Origin: Klebsiella quasipneumoniae subsp. quasipneumoniae
GTDB taxonomy: Bacteria; Pseudomonadota; Gammaproteobacteria; Enterobacterales; Enterobacteriaceae
Direction of reading: 5' to 3'
Assembly: GCF_020525925.1 (NCBI RefSeq)
Contig: NZ_CP084876.1
Coordinates: forward strand, 3,100,001-3,164,000
DNA: 64,000 nt
Each line of letters opens with the position of its first letter. Position 1 is the stretch's first letter. A model generated the notes under the pieces. That model ran no database searches. It was given only the letters and a program-made list of their open reading frames with translations, and was not told where the DNA came from. This document shows positions 47,935 through 57,084 of this stretch, piece after piece. The translations under genes were made by a program, and so were the position numbers.

Positions 47935-48849
47935 TTAATAGACGGAGGGTTCACCCAGCGGGCGGGTTTTAAAACGGCGATGCACCCACAGATACTGCTC
48001 GGGGGCGCGCAGGATCTCGCGCTCAATCACCTTGTTGATATAGCCGGCGGCGATCTGCTTATCCTCACCCGGATAGTCATTCATCACTTCGCTAATGTGC
48101 AGGCTGTAGCCCTGGCGATCCAGCTTGCGCACCATGCTGATGCTCAGCATTTTCGCCCCCGATAAACGGGAAAGCACATAGGTGCCGTTGGTGGTAGCCG
48201 CCTGCGGGACGGAGAAAAACGGCGCAAACACGCTGCCCTTGGGGCCGTAATCCTGGTCCGGAGCAAACCAGACCGCTTCGCCTGATTTTAAGGCATGTAC
48301 CAGGCCGGTCAGGTTGTTGCGATCGATCATCGCTTTGTTCGAGCGCAGGCGACCGCGGGTTTGCACCCACTCCATCAGCGGACTGTTGTGCGGACGATAG
48401 GTGGCCATCATTGGACGACACAGCCCCATGGCGCGCCCGCCCAGCTCCAGCGACATAAAGTGTATGCCGACGACCATCACCCCTTTCCCGCCGCTAAGCG
48501 CATGATTAAGGTTGGCAAAGCCCTCGACATCAAACCATTTTTTAACCCGCTCATCGCTCCAGAACCAGGCCATGCCGGTTTCGATCAGTCCCATTCCCAG
48601 CGACATAAAGTTTTGATCGATGAGGGTCTCGCGCGCCGCCGGCGACATCTCCGGGAAGCAGAGTTCAATATTGCGCCGGGCGATATGTTCGCGGCGTTTG
48701 AGAAAGCGTCGGGAAAGACGACCCGCGCTGGTGCCGATAAAATGCAGCAGCGGATAAGGCAGTTGCACGATCAACCAGAGAATGCCGAGCCCGAACCAGG
48801 TCAGCCAGTTGCGCGGGTGTAAAAGTTGTTTATGAAATACGCAGGCCAT
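47935..48849 (-). CDS. lpxP: Lipid A late acyltransferase, LpxP-type
   Basis: A 304-residue inner-membrane acyltransferase that adds a secondary acyl chain to Kdo2-lipid IVA. The catalytic HX4E motif is in GIHFMSLELGGR. Compared with remembered E. coli paralogues, the text KKWFDVEGFANL, GLCRPMMATYRPHN and WVQTRGRLRSNKAMI is much nearer to LpxP (cold-induced palmitoleoyltransferase) than to LpxL. The ATG follows AGGAAAAATC; an upstream 6-residue extension is unlikely. Membrane anchor: GLGILWLIVQLPYPLLHFIG. Chain specificity cannot be read from sequence. Confidence 0.88.
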   Translation of the reverse strand: MACVFHKQLLHPRNWLTWFGLGILWLIVQLPYPLLHFIGTSAGRLSRRFLKRREHIARRNIELCFPEMSPAARETLIDQNFMSLGMGLIETGMAWFWSDERVKKWFDVEGFANLNHALSGGKGVMVVGIHFMSLELGGRAMGLCRPMMATYRPHNSPLMEWVQTRGRLRSNKAMIDRNNLTGLVHALKSGEAVWFAPDQDYGPKGSVFAPFFSVPQAATTNGTYVLSRLSGAKMLSISMVRKLDRQGYSLHISEVMNDYPGEDKQIAAGYINKVIEREILRAPEQYLWVHRRFKTRPLGEPSVY

Positions 48850-49523
48850 GATTTTTCCTGTAAACATTAATTATGTGGTAACGCTTAAGGAAAACAGAGT
48901 CCATTTATCATCATTAGGCGGTACGTACAGCAAGTTCGACAATACTAATCCGGCGAAATTCCTTCCGGCAAGTAAAAAACTGCGTGCTGACAAAAAAACA
49001 TAATTGCGGCACAAATGTTACTAAATGTAAACTTAAATCTTGCGGCCCTTTTAATATATTCATCATGTATATCATTTTCACGCTAATCATCCGCGTTACT
49101 AGCAGAAAAAACCGAATTCTTCATCGGGAGCGCCCTGCCTGCGGGGAGATGTCGTCCGCTAAGCCGCGCGGCCAGCGGCGTGGCGCATCGCGTCGCATCG
49201 TCATTTGTGGGCGTGATAATTAAAGCGCGCGCGCCGTGGAATGCATCCTGTTTAATCTATCAGCATAAGGAAGATTAAATTCGCCTTAAGACAATAATTA
49301 AGAATAGGCTTATTTAAGCCTGCTTTAAAAATACTCGTCTTTTCCTGCGGAGGCATTTTAATGGCGCCCTCGCCGGCTGCTAAAAAAATATTTCTTTACG
49401 CCTCGCGCATAAAAACAGGCGGGGGTGAATGACGGACAATGATCCGCCGCCGGTTTGCACTCGCGTCGGGTGATTGAGAGAACAACGCGGCCAGGGCGCG
49501 AACCACGCCCTGGCCGTAGAGGA
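48850..49523. other. AT-rich intergenic region between lpxP and the type II asparaginase gene
   Basis: No gene is supported in this 674-bp gap. Base composition is much more AT-rich than flanking genes, particularly 48900-49100 and 49230-49390. An open frame at 48984-49223 lacks a ribosome-binding site, has atypical composition and resembles no family, so I do not call it. It could hold the lpxP promoter (cold control), an unrecognised small RNA, or the remains of a transferred segment. Confidence 0.6.
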
Positions 49524-50567
49524 TCAATAGGTGTGGAAGTATTGCTGGATCAGCTGCGGATTTTTCGTCTGCGTCAGCGCCGTCATCAGCAGAATACGCG
49601 CTTTAGCCGGGTTGAGGGAATCGGCCACCAGCCCTGGCTGGCTGTCGTCCGGGGGCACCACGCCGCTGCCGGTGCGGGAGGCACGCACCACCACGATACC
49701 CGCCTGCTGCGCTTTTTTAATACCAGCAGCGCTACGTACCGATACAGAACCCGCCCCCGTGCCGGCGTAAATAATACCGTCGGCATGATGGGCGATCGCC
49801 GCATCGTACATATACTCCGGGTCGTCCTGGTAACCATAGATGATCACCACTTTCGGCAGGGCCTTCAGCTGACGCACATCGAAGACCGAGCGCAGGGTGT
49901 GAATTTTATCCACCCGCGTTTCAAACTGGGGTTTTCCCCCCACCACGACGCCAAGATAACCTTCCTCCGGCGCCCGGAAAGTATCCAGCGAGGTGGCATT
50001 GGTTTTGGTGACGAAGCGCGCCGCGCCGATGCGGTCGTTAAGCACCACCATGACCCCGCGCCCGCGGGCATCCGGGTCGGCGGCGACGGTGACGGCTTCC
50101 AGCAGGTTCATCGGCCCGTCGGCGCTGATCGCCGTCGCCGGACGCATTGCGGCGGTAAAGACCACCGGTTTATTGCTTTTCACCGTCAGATTGAGGAAAT
50201 AAGGGGTTTCATCGAGGGTGTCGGTGCCATGAGTGATCACCACGCCATCGACATCATCCCGGGCTAATAACGCATTCACCCGCTTCGAGAGCTGCAGAAT
50301 AATATCGCTGGTCATATTCTCACTGCCGATATTCGCCACCTGCTCACCTTCGACGTGGGCGATTTTACTTATTTCCGGCACGGCGTTAATCAGCGTCTGC
50401 ACGCCAATCGCCCCGGCCTTATAGCCCGTCGTCTGGGTATTGCTGGCCGCCGAGCCGGCAATCGTCCCGCCGGTGGCTAAAATGACAATATGCGGTAAGC
50501 GCGTCTCGCTAAACGCCAGGCTGCTCATCGTCAGTAACGCAATGGCAAGTAATGCTCTAAAATTCAT
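49524..50567 (-). CDS. ansB: Periplasmic type II L-asparaginase
   Basis: High-affinity periplasmic asparaginase that deaminates asparagine for use as a nitrogen or carbon source. It has 347 residues with a signal peptide ([20 protein letters not shown]). The two threonine-bearing signatures are [12 protein letters not shown] and [15 protein letters not shown]. The chosen ATG follows GGGAGTGACTTGT; the frame extends 8 residues upstream without a ribosome-binding site. It is similar in length to E. coli AnsB (348) but divergent enough that it may be an independent paralogue. It is divergent from the HD-GYP gene. Confidence 0.92.
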   Translation of the reverse strand: MNFRALLAIALLTMSSLAFSETRLPHIVILATGGTIAGSAASNTQTTGYKAGAIGVQTLINAVPEISKIAHVEGEQVANIGSENMTSDIILQLSKRVNALLARDDVDGVVITHGTDTLDETPYFLNLTVKSNKPVVFTAAMRPATAISADGPMNLLEAVTVAADPDARGRGVMVVLNDRIGAARFVTKTNATSLDTFRAPEEGYLGVVVGGKPQFETRVDKIHTLRSVFDVRQLKALPKVVIIYGYQDDPEYMYDAAIAHHADGIIYAGTGAGSVSVRSAAGIKKAQQAGIVVVRASRTGSGVVPPDDSQPGLVADSLNPAKARILLMTALTQTKNPQLIQQYFHTY

Positions 50568-50870
50568 ACAAGTCACTCCCTTCATAGACATTAATCAAAC
50601 TTACGCTTGCTTAATGCAAAGGGCTTGCCAGAATTGATATCTTTTACGGGGGGTAAATGGTTAACTATCAGACAATAATAAGGTTCTCGCATCAACATCG
50701 CCCAAATCTGGTGCATGACTGGATCTGAACCGGGCAGGCGCCATGAACCCATACATTATGAGTTTTTACCCTTTCAGCAACACACAACACGCATTGGGAT
50801 CAGATTATCGACACTTCCGTCACCCCCGAGGTCATTTATGCCCGCCGGGTGACGCGAACGGAGAACAGAA
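50568..50870. other. Divergent promoter region, asparaginase/HD-GYP
   Basis: No gene in this 303-bp gap. An inverted repeat CGTCACCC (50818-50825)/GGGTGACG (50847-50854) sits 16 bp upstream of the HD-GYP start, so in the mRNA it would form an 8-bp stem around a 21-nt loop near the ribosome-binding site. I found no clean CRP or FNR site for the asparaginase gene. Confidence 0.55.
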
Positions 50871-52079
50871 ATGCGTATTGCCCTGAAGTCGGCCCTGATG
50901 CTGACCACCAACGTCATTCAGATCATCAACCCTGATCTACACCGGCATATGCAACGAACGGCCTTAATCGCCCTGACGCTGGCGCAAAGGCTGGGCTTGC
51001 CTGCCGAGCGGCAGCAGACCATTTTTTGCGCCGCGCTGCTGCACGATATCGGCGTACTGGGTGATAGACGCACCATTCATTCGCTGGATGCCATCGATAA
51101 TATCCACGATCCGCATCAGCGCCAGGGGGCGGCGATGCTCGAGGGGTTAGCAACCTTCCGGCCCATCGTCCCCTTTATTCGCGACCACCACTTTAGCCCG
51201 GAGCACCGCGGCAGCCGCGAACAGCATATTGTCTATTTCGCCGATGCCTTTGAACGGCTGCTCCCGGCGGATAGCCGCGTGACCGCCTGGCCCACGCGGG
51301 CAGTGGTGGAGCAGTTCGTCACCCTGCACCGGGAGATCGATCCGTTACTCTGCGATACCCTGTGCGAGGTCGCTGAAAATGCGAACTTCTGGCAGCACCT
51401 GCATCCCGGGCATATTCAACGGCTGCTGGAAATTATTGCCCCCATCAACACGCTGTATCTGGATATTGACGGTCTGAAAGATGTCTGCCTGCTGATTGCC
51501 AAAATTGTCGACACCTACAGCAGCTTTACCGCCAGCCACAGTATTATGGTGGGGGAAATCGCCCGCCAGCTTGCCCACTGGATGCAGCTGCCGGAGCCCA
51601 TCTGCCAGCAAATACAGGTTGCCGGCTATCTGCACGACATTGGTAAGGTTTATATCCCTCTTTCTATTCTGGAAAAAGAGGGGGAGCTGGATGACGACGA
51701 GCTGAGCCAGGTACGCGAGCACAGCTACATGACCGGGGATCTCCTTAGCGACTACAGCGAGCTTGGCGACATTATCAACTGGGCCTCGAATCATCATGAA
51801 AAACTGGACGGCAGCGGCTACCCTCTGCATCTCGAAAAGGATCACCTGACCCTCGCCGACCGCATTATCTCCATCGCCGATATTTTCACCGCCCTGACCG
51901 AAGATCGCCCTTATCGTAAAGGGATGGCCTGGCAGGAGGCCTTACAGATTATGGAAACGGATGTTATAAATGGCGCTCTGGATCGCGATGTCTTTCTCGT
52001 TTTGCGCCACCATGCGGAAACGCTACACGCCATCATTCTTCAGACCCTCGAACACCCCCGCAGCGAGCACCGTCCCTGA
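50871..52079 (+). CDS. Tandem HD/HD-GYP domain protein (probable cyclic-di-GMP phosphodiesterase)
   Basis: A 402-residue soluble protein with two HD-type domains. The N-terminal half has a shorter HD motif (LLHDIGVLGD) and resembles HD domains lacking the GYP part. The C-terminal half is a full HD-GYP domain: HD at residues 255-256 (YLHDIGKVYIP) and GYP at 316-318 (HHEKLDGSGYP), with the conserved NHHE histidines. The full domain should hydrolyse cyclic di-GMP to GMP. GGAG lies 7 bases before the ATG. It is 72 bp upstream of a GGDEF gene on the same strand, so the two likely form an operon of opposing activities. HD-GYP proteins are uncommon in Enterobacteriaceae. Confidence 0.9.
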   Translation: MRIALKSALMLTTNVIQIINPDLHRHMQRTALIALTLAQRLGLPAERQQTIFCAALLHDIGVLGDRRTIHSLDAIDNIHDPHQRQGAAMLEGLATFRPIVPFIRDHHFSPEHRGSREQHIVYFADAFERLLPADSRVTAWPTRAVVEQFVTLHREIDPLLCDTLCEVAENANFWQHLHPGHIQRLLEIIAPINTLYLDIDGLKDVCLLIAKIVDTYSSFTASHSIMVGEIARQLAHWMQLPEPICQQIQVAGYLHDIGKVYIPLSILEKEGELDDDELSQVREHSYMTGDLLSDYSELGDIINWASNHHEKLDGSGYPLHLEKDHLTLADRIISIADIFTALTEDRPYRKGMAWQEALQIMETDVINGALDRDVFLVLRHHAETLHAIILQTLEHPRSEHRP

Positions 52080-52151
52080 AGCGGACCGCCGTCGTGACGG
52101 GGACGGGTTCTATAATTAAAACAGCTTCATCTGCATGCAAGGAAACACAGG

Positions 52152-53936
52152 GTGAGAATCGCCACCATCACCAACTGGGCCTACGGGATCACCGTCGGCC
52201 TGACGCTGGCCTCCGGGAGCGCCATGCTCATGGCCTCCAGCGCAGACCGCGTCGAACGCCAGGCGGTACAGCAGCGCCAGGTCTTTGATACCCTCTCCGA
52301 CGAGGTGGAAAACGACGCCTGGGCGCTGTCTGACCTCGCCCGGCTATACGTGGTTAAGCCCTCTCCGGAGACGCTGGAGCAGTACCAGCAGCTGCAGCGG
52401 ACCGACAAAAGCATTGAGCTGCGGCTGGCCAGATTGAAAGATAACGGCGCCAGCCGCGAGGAGCTGGCGCTGCTCCACGATGGCCTGCAGATTGCCGCTG
52501 AACTGCAGGATGAACAACTGGCCGCCCTGACGCATGTCGCCCACGGCGATGCGCCAGCGGCCATCGCCGTGCTGTACGGCAATGCATACGAGACCGAGCT
52601 GGAACGCATGCAGACGCAGATCGATCGCTTCCGCCAGATGCTCGAAAATCGCGCCGCCGTCGCCATTGACCAGGCCACCGAACGCTCGCGGATCTGGCGC
52701 ACCCTGTCGGAAATCATGGTCGGCCTGACCGCGCTGATGTTTTTGTTCGTCCTCGGCTTTATTCTCAAGCGGCGGGTGCTCTACCCGGTGGTTCGCCTGA
52801 GCGACGTGGTGCAGCGTCTCGCCTCCCAGGACTATGCGGTGGAGACGCCGCAGTTCACTCAGGTGGATGAGATTGGCGATATGGCCCAAGCCATCCGCAT
52901 TTTTCGCGAGAACGGCCTGGCCCGCCAGCAGCTGGAGCAGCAGCGCGACGCTGACTGGGCGATCCGCGAACTGCTGGCGCGCATGACCCAGCGTCTGCAG
53001 GGCTGTGAAACCATTGAGGATGTGATTAAGGTGGCGGAACTGTTTGCGCCGAATATCGCCCCGACGATCCCCGGGAAACTGTATATTCTCGATACCGACC
53101 CCTGGCAGATGCGCTGCGTGGCGCAGTGGCTGGCGCCCGCCGGGGAGACGACGCCCTTTTCACCCGACGACTGTTGGGCGATACGTCGGGGACTCAGCCA
53201 TCCGCCGGTGCAGGGCGAACCCGATATCACCTGCTATCATCTGCCGGAGGCGCACGCCGGCCAGTCGCTCTGCGTACCGCTCATCGCCCAGGGCGAAGCC
53301 ATCGGGCTGCTGACCTTTCAGAACGTTACCGCCAGTGACGCTCCTTCCCGGGCCTACCTTGAGCTGATGGCGGAAGCGTTGGGCCTGGCGCTGGCCAATC
53401 AGCGCTTACGCAGCGCCCTGCTGGAAAAAGCGCTGTTCGATTCCCTGACCGGCCTGCGTAATCGCCATCATCTGGACGAAGCGCTGCATTCACAGATGGC
53501 GCTGGCGGTCCATACCCGCACCCCGCTGAGCTGTCTGATGATCGACATCGATCATTTTAAAGCCATCAATGACCGCTACGGCCACGAGGCCGGCGATCTG
53601 GTGATTAAGAGCGTCGCCACCATCGTGCAGCGCGCGGTGCGCGATATCGGCACGGCTTTCCGCTACGGCGGTGAGGAGTTTCTGGTGCTGCTTCCCGGCC
53701 TTGACGAAGCCGGGGCGCACCAGTGCGCCAGCGAGATCTATACCCAGGTGCATGCGATGACGCTGCGCGATGGTCTGACCGAGATAGGCCAGGTGGATGT
53801 GTCGATTGGCATCGCCAGCTACCCGCAGCATACCCAAAGCGACAGCCTGCTGCGCGCGGCGGACGCCGCGCTGTACCGGGCGAAAGAGCTGGGCCGCTCA
53901 AGGATTGTCAGCTTTGGCCGCCTGAAGACCAGCTAA
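52152..53936 (+). CDS. Membrane diguanylate cyclase with HAMP, GAF-like and GGDEF domains
   Basis: A 594-residue protein. Membrane spans at about residues 8-30 and 187-206 enclose a helical periplasmic sensor domain of about 155 residues. A HAMP linker (about 206-260, ending DEIGDMAQAIRIF) is followed by a GAF-like domain (about 285-420) and a C-terminal GGDEF domain with an active GGEEF motif at 506-510 (RYGGEEFLVLLP). The GTG start has AAGGA 8 bases upstream. It is likely co-transcribed with the HD-GYP gene. The signal it senses is unknown. It is convergent with a LysR gene whose stop overlaps by 4 bp. Confidence 0.92.
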   Translation: MRIATITNWAYGITVGLTLASGSAMLMASSADRVERQAVQQRQVFDTLSDEVENDAWALSDLARLYVVKPSPETLEQYQQLQRTDKSIELRLARLKDNGASREELALLHDGLQIAAELQDEQLAALTHVAHGDAPAAIAVLYGNAYETELERMQTQIDRFRQMLENRAAVAIDQATERSRIWRTLSEIMVGLTALMFLFVLGFILKRRVLYPVVRLSDVVQRLASQDYAVETPQFTQVDEIGDMAQAIRIFRENGLARQQLEQQRDADWAIRELLARMTQRLQGCETIEDVIKVAELFAPNIAPTIPGKLYILDTDPWQMRCVAQWLAPAGETTPFSPDDCWAIRRGLSHPPVQGEPDITCYHLPEAHAGQSLCVPLIAQGEAIGLLTFQNVTASDAPSRAYLELMAEALGLALANQRLRSALLEKALFDSLTGLRNRHHLDEALHSQMALAVHTRTPLSCLMIDIDHFKAINDRYGHEAGDLVIKSVATIVQRAVRDIGTAFRYGGEEFLVLLPGLDEAGAHQCASEIYTQVHAMTLRDGLTEIGQVDVSIGIASYPQHTQSDSLLRAADAALYRAKELGRSRIVSFGRLKTS

Positions 53937-54832
53937 CCGGGTGATTGCTCGGTCGCATTGAGCAGCGAGATAACTTTCCGCACCACCGCCGAACGGATAT
54001 GGCGGTGGTAAACCATGCTCAGCTCACTCTCCGCCAGCCGGTCCTGAAGATCGATATACACCACGTTATCGAGGCGTAAGGCCCGCGCCGAGACCGGAAC
54101 CAGGGCCACCCCGACCCCGGCGGAGACCAGGCTAATCATCGAGGTGACGTCGTTAATCCGCTGCGCCACCTGCGGCGTAAAGCCCGCGACGCGGCAGGCG
54201 TCAATAAACACCTGCTCCAGCCCGGTGCCCTGCGGATCGTCAAGCGAGATCCAGTTATCCGCGCGCAATGAGGCCAGATTGAGCGCCCCCACGCCCGCCA
54301 GCGGATGCTGTTGATAGAGCGCCAGGCAGAGCTTTTCCCGCACAAACGGCCTGACCACCAGCGCCTCCGGCGGCGAGGCCAGCGGCGCGCGGATGATGGC
54401 GATATCCAGGCGCAGATCCAGCAGCGCTTCGTAGAGCATTTGCACATCGCCATGCACCAGCGACAGCTCAATCCCCGGCCAGTCGGCGCGCAGCTCGCGC
54501 AGCAGCCCCGGCAGTTTACTGTCGTACATCGCGCTGGAGACATACCCCAGATGCAGCCTTCCCTGCTCGCCCCGCGCGGTGCGCTGGGCGTCCAGTGCCG
54601 CCTGGTCGACCATCTCCAGCGCCAGCCGCGTCTTCTGCCAAAAGGCCTCGCCCGCGGCGGTCAGGGTCAGACGGCGGTTGGCGCGGGAGAAGAGTACAAC
54701 CCCCAGACGCTGCTCGAGCTGTTTAATCTGCTGGCTGAGGGCGGGCTGGGCGATATGTAACCGCTCCGCCGCCCGGTGCATATGTAACTCTTCGGCAACG
54801 ACCACAAAATGGCGTAACGCTCGCAAGGACAT
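53933..54832 (-). CDS. LysR-family transcriptional regulator
   Basis: A 299-residue LysR regulator starting MSLRALRHFVVVAEELHMHRAAERLHIAQPALS (hallmark pattern), chosen because GGAG lies 6 bases upstream; extensions to 54844 or 54919 are possible. The helix-turn-helix is HMHRAAERLHIAQPALSQQI and the effector domain follows. It is of the aromatic-acid regulator subgroup (CatM/BenM-like look) and is divergent from the UbiD-type decarboxylase gene over 119 bp. It probably activates that gene in response to an aromatic acid. Confidence 0.92.
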   Translation of the reverse strand: MSLRALRHFVVVAEELHMHRAAERLHIAQPALSQQIKQLEQRLGVVLFSRANRRLTLTAAGEAFWQKTRLALEMVDQAALDAQRTARGEQGRLHLGYVSSAMYDSKLPGLLRELRADWPGIELSLVHGDVQMLYEALLDLRLDIAIIRAPLASPPEALVVRPFVREKLCLALYQQHPLAGVGALNLASLRADNWISLDDPQGTGLEQVFIDACRVAGFTPQVAQRINDVTSMISLVSAGVGVALVPVSARALRLDNVVYIDLQDRLAESELSMVYHRHIRSAVVRKVISLLNATEQSPG

Positions 54833-54951
54833 GCCGGACTCCATAGGTTTTATTGATAACAAAAATCTTATCAATAACGCATGAATGATGCAATTGATAA
54901 CCATTAGCCTGCGAAGCATACTGTGCGCATCGACACGCTAAGGAGAACATC

Positions 54952-56454
54952 ATGACCGCACCGATTCAGGATCTGCGCGACGCCATCGCGCTGCTGCAAC
55001 AGCATGACAATCAATACCTCGAAACCAATCATCCGGTGGACCCTAACGCCGAGCTGGCCGGCGTCTATCGTCATATCGGCGCCGGCGGCACCGTGAAGCG
55101 CCCCACCCGCATTGGCCCGGCGATGATGTTTAACAATATTAAAGGCTATCCGCATTCACGCATTCTGGTGGGCATGCACGCCAGCCGCCAGCGGGCGGCG
55201 CTGCTGCTGGGCTGCGAAGCTTCGCAGCTGGCGCTGGAGGTGGGTAAAGCGGTGAAAACACCGGTTGCGCCGGTGGTGGTTCCGGCCGGCAGCGCCCCCT
55301 GTCAGGAGCAGGTTTTTCTGGCCGACGATCCGGACTTTGATTTGCGCACCCTGCTCCCGGCGCCCACCAACACCCCGATCGACGCCGGCCCCTTCTTCTG
55401 CCTGGGCCTGGCGCTGGCCAGCGATCCTGACGACGCCTCGCTCACCGACGTCACCATCCACCGCTTGTGCGTGCAGGGCCGGGATGAGCTGTCGATGTTT
55501 CTTGCCGCCGGCCGCCATATCGAAGTGTTTCGCCAGAAAGCCGAGGCTGCCGGCAAACCGCTGCCGATAACCATCAATATGGGTCTCGATCCGGCCATCT
55601 ATATTGGCGCCTGCTTCGAAGCCCCTACCACGCCGTTTGGCTATAACGAACTGGGCGTCGCCGGCGCGCTGCGTCAGCGCCCGGTGGAGCTGGTGCAGGG
55701 CGTCAGCGTCCCGGAGAAAGCCATCGCCCGCGCCGAGATCGTCATTGAAGGCGAACTGCTGCCCGGCGTGCGCGTCAGAGAAGATCAACACACCAACAGC
55801 GGCCACGCGATGCCGGAATTTCCCGGCTACTGCGGCGGCGCCAACCCGTCGTTGCCGGTGATCAAAGTCAAAGCGGTAACCATGCGGCACAATGCCATCC
55901 TGCAGACGCTGGTGGGACCGGGGGAAGAACATACCACCCTCGCCGGGCTGCCGACCGAAGCCAGTATCTGGAATGCCGTCGAGGCCGCCATCCCGGGCTT
56001 TTTACAAAACGTCTACGCCCACACCGCGGGCGGCGGTAAATTTCTGGGGATCCTGCAGGTGAAAAAACGTCAGCCTGCCGACGAAGGACGTCAGGGACAG
56101 GCTGCGCTGCTGGCGCTGGCGACCTATTCCGAACTGAAAAACATCATTCTGGTTGATGAGGATGTCGATATCTTTGACAGCGACGATATCCTGTGGGCGA
56201 TGACCACCCGCATGCAGGGGGATGTCAGCATCACCACCCTCCCCGGTATCCGCGGTCACCAGCTCGATCCTTCCCAGACGCCGGAATACAGTCCGTCGAT
56301 CCGCGGGGAAGGTATCAGCTGCAAAACGATTTTTGACTGTACGGTTCCCTGGGCGCTGAAAGCGCACTTTGAGCGTGCGCCGTTTGCCGATGTCGACCCG
56401 CGTCCGTTTGCCCCGGAGTATTTTGCCCGTCTGGAAAACGGCCACGGTCAGTAA
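54952..56454 (+). CDS. UbiD-family non-oxidative aromatic acid decarboxylase (gallate/LpdC type)
   Basis: A 500-residue prenylated-FMN-dependent decarboxylase. It matches remembered Lactobacillus LpdC gallate decarboxylase through AGVYRHIGAGGTVKRPTRIGPAM and APTNTPIDAGPF, and in FEAPTTPFGYNELGVAGA and LVDEDVDIFDSDD. The conserved Arg and Glu residues that contact prFMN lie in these blocks. It should convert gallate or protocatechuate to pyrogallol or catechol. The UbiX-type prenyltransferase is not adjacent, so cofactor would come from elsewhere. AAGGAG lies upstream of the ATG. A LysR gene is divergent. Confidence 0.88.
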   Translation: MTAPIQDLRDAIALLQQHDNQYLETNHPVDPNAELAGVYRHIGAGGTVKRPTRIGPAMMFNNIKGYPHSRILVGMHASRQRAALLLGCEASQLALEVGKAVKTPVAPVVVPAGSAPCQEQVFLADDPDFDLRTLLPAPTNTPIDAGPFFCLGLALASDPDDASLTDVTIHRLCVQGRDELSMFLAAGRHIEVFRQKAEAAGKPLPITINMGLDPAIYIGACFEAPTTPFGYNELGVAGALRQRPVELVQGVSVPEKAIARAEIVIEGELLPGVRVREDQHTNSGHAMPEFPGYCGGANPSLPVIKVKAVTMRHNAILQTLVGPGEEHTTLAGLPTEASIWNAVEAAIPGFLQNVYAHTAGGGKFLGILQVKKRQPADEGRQGQAALLALATYSELKNIILVDEDVDIFDSDDILWAMTTRMQGDVSITTLPGIRGHQLDPSQTPEYSPSIRGEGISCKTIFDCTVPWALKAHFERAPFADVDPRPFAPEYFARLENGHGQ

Positions 56455-56538
56455 GTCAGTCAAGCGGGGCGACAGGCGCCGGACACGCGGCGTCTGTCGT
56501 CCGATGCAGCGCCATCCGGAGCGGATGGCGAAGGCGGG

Positions 56539-56949
56539 TTAGTTGATCGCCGCGGCGAGGTCTTTTTTCACCTGCTCACGCTGCTCAGCGGTCAGCACCT
56601 GGCTGACGTCGAAGTAGTATTTCACGCGATAATAGCGCACCTGCTGATCCAGTTGGCTAAAGGCAGCCAGCTGCTGTTTGACTTTGGCTTCATCCCATTT
56701 CCCGGAGTGAATCACGTCGGCCAGGGCGCCGTCCTGATAGCCGCTGATTTTAATCTGGCTCACACTGTTCTCGAAGCCCTGACGCAGCGCCTGGATTTTG
56801 GCGACCTGATCCTCACTCAGCTTCAGGTGCTGGACGACCGGGTCCTGCGAGACAGACGGCACGTCAGCCGAGGTCGACGCCTGGCTGGCGGCGGTGAAGC
56901 AGGTGGTCAGCGCAATGGCGATCAGGGTGTTACGCAAGCGTGTATTCAC
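56539..56949 (-). CDS. Spy/CpxP-like periplasmic protein
   Basis: A 136-residue exported protein with a GTG start; AAGGA lies 9 bases upstream. The signal peptide ends near residue 24 (AASQA). The mature protein is helical with two LTxxQ-like motifs (LKLSEDQVAKIQALRQ and LTAEQREQVKKDL), the hallmark of the Spy/CpxP group of periplasmic chaperones and stress sensors. No Cpx partner genes are adjacent. It is convergent with the UbiD gene. Confidence 0.82.
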   Translation of the reverse strand: MNTRLRNTLIAIALTTCFTAASQASTSADVPSVSQDPVVQHLKLSEDQVAKIQALRQGFENSVSQIKISGYQDGALADVIHSGKWDEAKVKQQLAAFSQLDQQVRYYRVKYYFDVSQVLTAEQREQVKKDLAAAIN

Positions 56950-57084
56950 AATGAGTTATCCTTCAGGCAAGTAAAAGAGACTGGATTATCATCGCGGGAA
57001 TAAAAACTATCTGTAACAAAGCATTCGTTTAAAACTGGATAAGAAAAGAATGGCAGGTAACCGAAACCTGGCCCCGGCGGGCGC

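Noticed and set aside
48984..49223. A 79-codon plus-strand open frame in the lpxP-asparaginase gap
   Set aside because: No ribosome-binding site, mixed composition along its length and no recognisable family, so not called as a gene.
49306..49321. AGGCTT/AAGCCT small hairpin in the AT-rich gap
   Set aside because: Only six pairs, no T tract and no adjacent transcript; likely to occur by chance.
55156..55932. A 258-codon minus-strand open frame
   Set aside because: It is antisense to the UbiD-family gene. Low-complexity R/H/Q/G-rich translation, no ribosome-binding site.
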